Assembly: GCF_001552635.1 (NCBI RefSeq)
Contig: NZ_BCRO01000049.1
Span: 1-64,000 of the forward strand
Source: Actinomadura hibisca NBRC 15177
GTDB taxonomy: Bacteria > Actinomycetota > Actinomycetes > Streptosporangiales > Streptosporangiaceae
Length of the DNA stretch: 64,000 nt
Direction: 5' to 3'
In this document: positions 62,752 through 64,000 of the stretch, piece by piece
Numbering within the stretch: position 1 is the stretch's first letter
Layout of the letters: every line of letters begins with the position of its first letter
The notes under the pieces: generated by a model
Told to the model about the DNA's origin: nothing
Databases searched by the model: none
The model's input: only the letters and a program-made list of their open reading frames with translations
Translations under genes and position numbers: made by a program

Positions 62752-64000
62752 GCGCCGCCCTCCAGCCGGGCCAGCTCCTCGTCCACGATCGACGGGTCGA
62801 GCTTGGTGAACAGCGGCGTCGGCTTGGCCAGCGGCACGCCGGGCCGGATCGGCACCGACTCCCAGCGGGCGGCGGTCTTGTAGTCGCCGGTGAGGATCGT
62901 GTAGTCGGGGCCGCCGTCCTCCGAGACCGTCTCCAGGCGCGGCATCCCGCTCCACTCGCCCTCGCCGCCGAGCATCTCGTAGACCTTCTGCGAGGAGTTC
63001 GGCAGGAACGGGGTGAGCAGCGACTTGGCGTCGTCGACGACCTGGAGGGCGGTGTGCAGGATCGACTTCACGCGCTCGGGGTCGTCCTTGAGCTTCCAGG
63101 GCGCCTGGTCCGACAGGTACTTGTTGGCGTCGCGGACCACGTCCATGGCCTCGGTGATGCCGTTCTTGAAGCGCGAGCGCTCCAGCTCGGCGCCGACCGC
63201 GCCGAAGGCGTTGCGGCTGCGCTCCAGCAGCGCCCGGTCGGCGTCGGTGAGGTCGCCGGCCTCGGGGATCGCGCCGACGTTCTTGGCGGCCATGTTGACC
63301 GAGCGGTTGACCAGGTTGCCCCAGGCCGCCACCAGCTCGTCGTTGTTGCGGCTGAGGAAGTTGGACCAGGTGAAGTCGGTGTCGTTGTTCTCCGGGCCGG
63401 CGACCGCGATGTAGTACCGCAGCGCGTCGACGTCGTAGCGCTCCAGGAAGTCCTTGACGTAGATCACGACCTGGCGGGAGGAGGAGAACTTGCGGCCCTC
63501 CATCGTCAGGAACTCCGACGACACGACCTCGGTGGGCAGGTTCAGCGCGCCCAGCGAGCCGGGGGCGCCGCCGCGGTCGCCCTGGCCGCTGTAGCCCAGC
63601 AACATCGCCGGCCAGATCTCTGCGTGGAAGACGATGTTGTCCTTGCCCATGAAGTAGTACGACAGGGCCTCGGGGTCCTGCCACCAGGCGCGCCAGGCCT
63701 CGGGGTCGCCGGTGCGGCGGGCCCACTCGACCGAGGCCGAGAAGTAGCCGATCACCGCGTCGAACCACACGTACAACTTCTTGGTGGGGTTGTCGCGCCA
63801 GCCCTCCAGCGGGATCGGCACGCCCCAGTCGAGGTCGCGGCTGATGGCGCGCGGCTGCATGTCGTCGAGCAGGTTCAGCGCGAACTTCAGCACGTTGGGC
63901 CGCCACTGGCCCTGCTTGGACTTCAGCCAGGCGCCCAGCACCTCGGTGAAGGCGGGCAGGTCGAGCATGAAGTGCTCGGTCTCCACGAAGGCGGGCGTCT
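62748..64000 (-). CDS. metG: methionyl-tRNA synthetase, C-terminal part (5' end outside the window)
   Basis: About 416 residues of the C-terminal part; the frame is open to the end of the window, so the start is missing. The KMSKS-type signature reads KFSSSRQVVIYVKDFLERYDV, typical of actinobacterial MetRS, and the anticodon-binding helical domain (PWKLKDDPERVKSILHTALQ) follows. It ends SIVDEELARLEGGA without the extra dimerisation/EMAP domain of longer forms. It charges tRNA-Met in the cytosol. Confidence 0.96.
   Translation of the reverse strand, partial: TPAFVETEHFMLDLPAFTEVLGAWLKSKQGQWRPNVLKFALNLLDDMQPRAISRDLDWGVPIPLEGWRDNPTKKLYVWFDAVIGYFSASVEWARRTGDPEAWRAWWQDPEALSYYFMGKDNIVFHAEIWPAMLLGYSGQGDRGGAPGSLGALNLPTEVVSSEFLTMEGRKFSSSRQVVIYVKDFLERYDVDALRYYIAVAGPENNDTDFTWSNFLSRNNDELVAAWGNLVNRSVNMAAKNVGAIPEAGDLTDADRALLERSRNAFGAVGAELERSRFKNGITEAMDVVRDANKYLSDQAPWKLKDDPERVKSILHTALQVVDDAKSLLTPFLPNSSQKVYEMLGGEGEWSGMPRLETVSEDGGPDYTILTGDYKTAARWESVPIRPGVPLAKPTPLFTKLDPSIVDEELARLEGGA

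Overview
The window is about 72-75% GC by eye, has GC-ending codons, GTG starts, start/stop overlaps of 1-4 bases, TAGNNT-like -10 boxes and many long GC hairpins without strong U tracts. The housekeeping order metG-tatD-rpf-rsmA-lipoprotein-ispE-abcF and glmU-prs-rplY-pth is that of Actinomycetota. A filamentous actinomycete of the Streptosporangiales (Actinomadura-like) is the best guess; the family is inferred, not shown.

Layout. 1-4500: an 18-bp minisatellite, then a leftward group (NADPH-quinone-type oxidoreductase, NhaA-thioredoxin fusion, coiled-coil protein, TPR protein). 4599-12168: leftward bifunctional penicillin-binding protein, MazG, SurA-like lipoprotein and Mfd. 12371-14566: TetR regulator plus 14-TM drug exporter behind an 18-bp palindromic operator. 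14639-45892: a large surface-polymer locus (below). 46087-50643: pth, rplY, prs, glmU and a tRNA-Gln. 50760-55440: short ADP-ribosylglycohydrolase, desaturase with its TetR regulator, a two-ORF small-protein unit, and a divergent methyltransferase/MarR pair with three operator boxes. 55498-64000: ABC-F protein, ispE, GH-like lipoprotein, rsmA, Rpf-type lipoprotein, small secreted protein, a second 18-bp minisatellite, tatD and the 3' part of metG.

The central locus looks like a dedicated pathway for a sulfated, rhamnose-containing extracellular polymer. dTDP-rhamnose supply (rmlA, B, C, D), an initiating polyprenyl-phosphate sugar transferase, a GT4 enzyme, a probable rhamnosyltransferase, a Wzx-like flippase, a Wzz-like chain-length protein and a Wzy-like polymerase form a lipid-linked export pathway. 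CysD and CysN make APS, an APS kinase (fused to a degenerate ATP-sulfurylase domain) makes PAPS, a carbohydrate-type sulfotransferase would use it, and CysQ removes the PAP by-product. A TauE/SafE permease, a SAM methyltransferase, a kinase-fold phosphotransferase, a beta-helix surface protein, two paralogous secreted beta-propeller proteins, a C-terminally anchored membrane protein and a trio of two CTP-transferase-like enzymes around a CDP-alcohol phosphotransferase lie among them. No sulfite- or PAPS-reducing genes are present in the window, so these sulfur genes look dedicated to sulfation. The polymer structure is inferred from gene content only.

No CRISPR array, insertion sequence, prophage or rRNA was seen.
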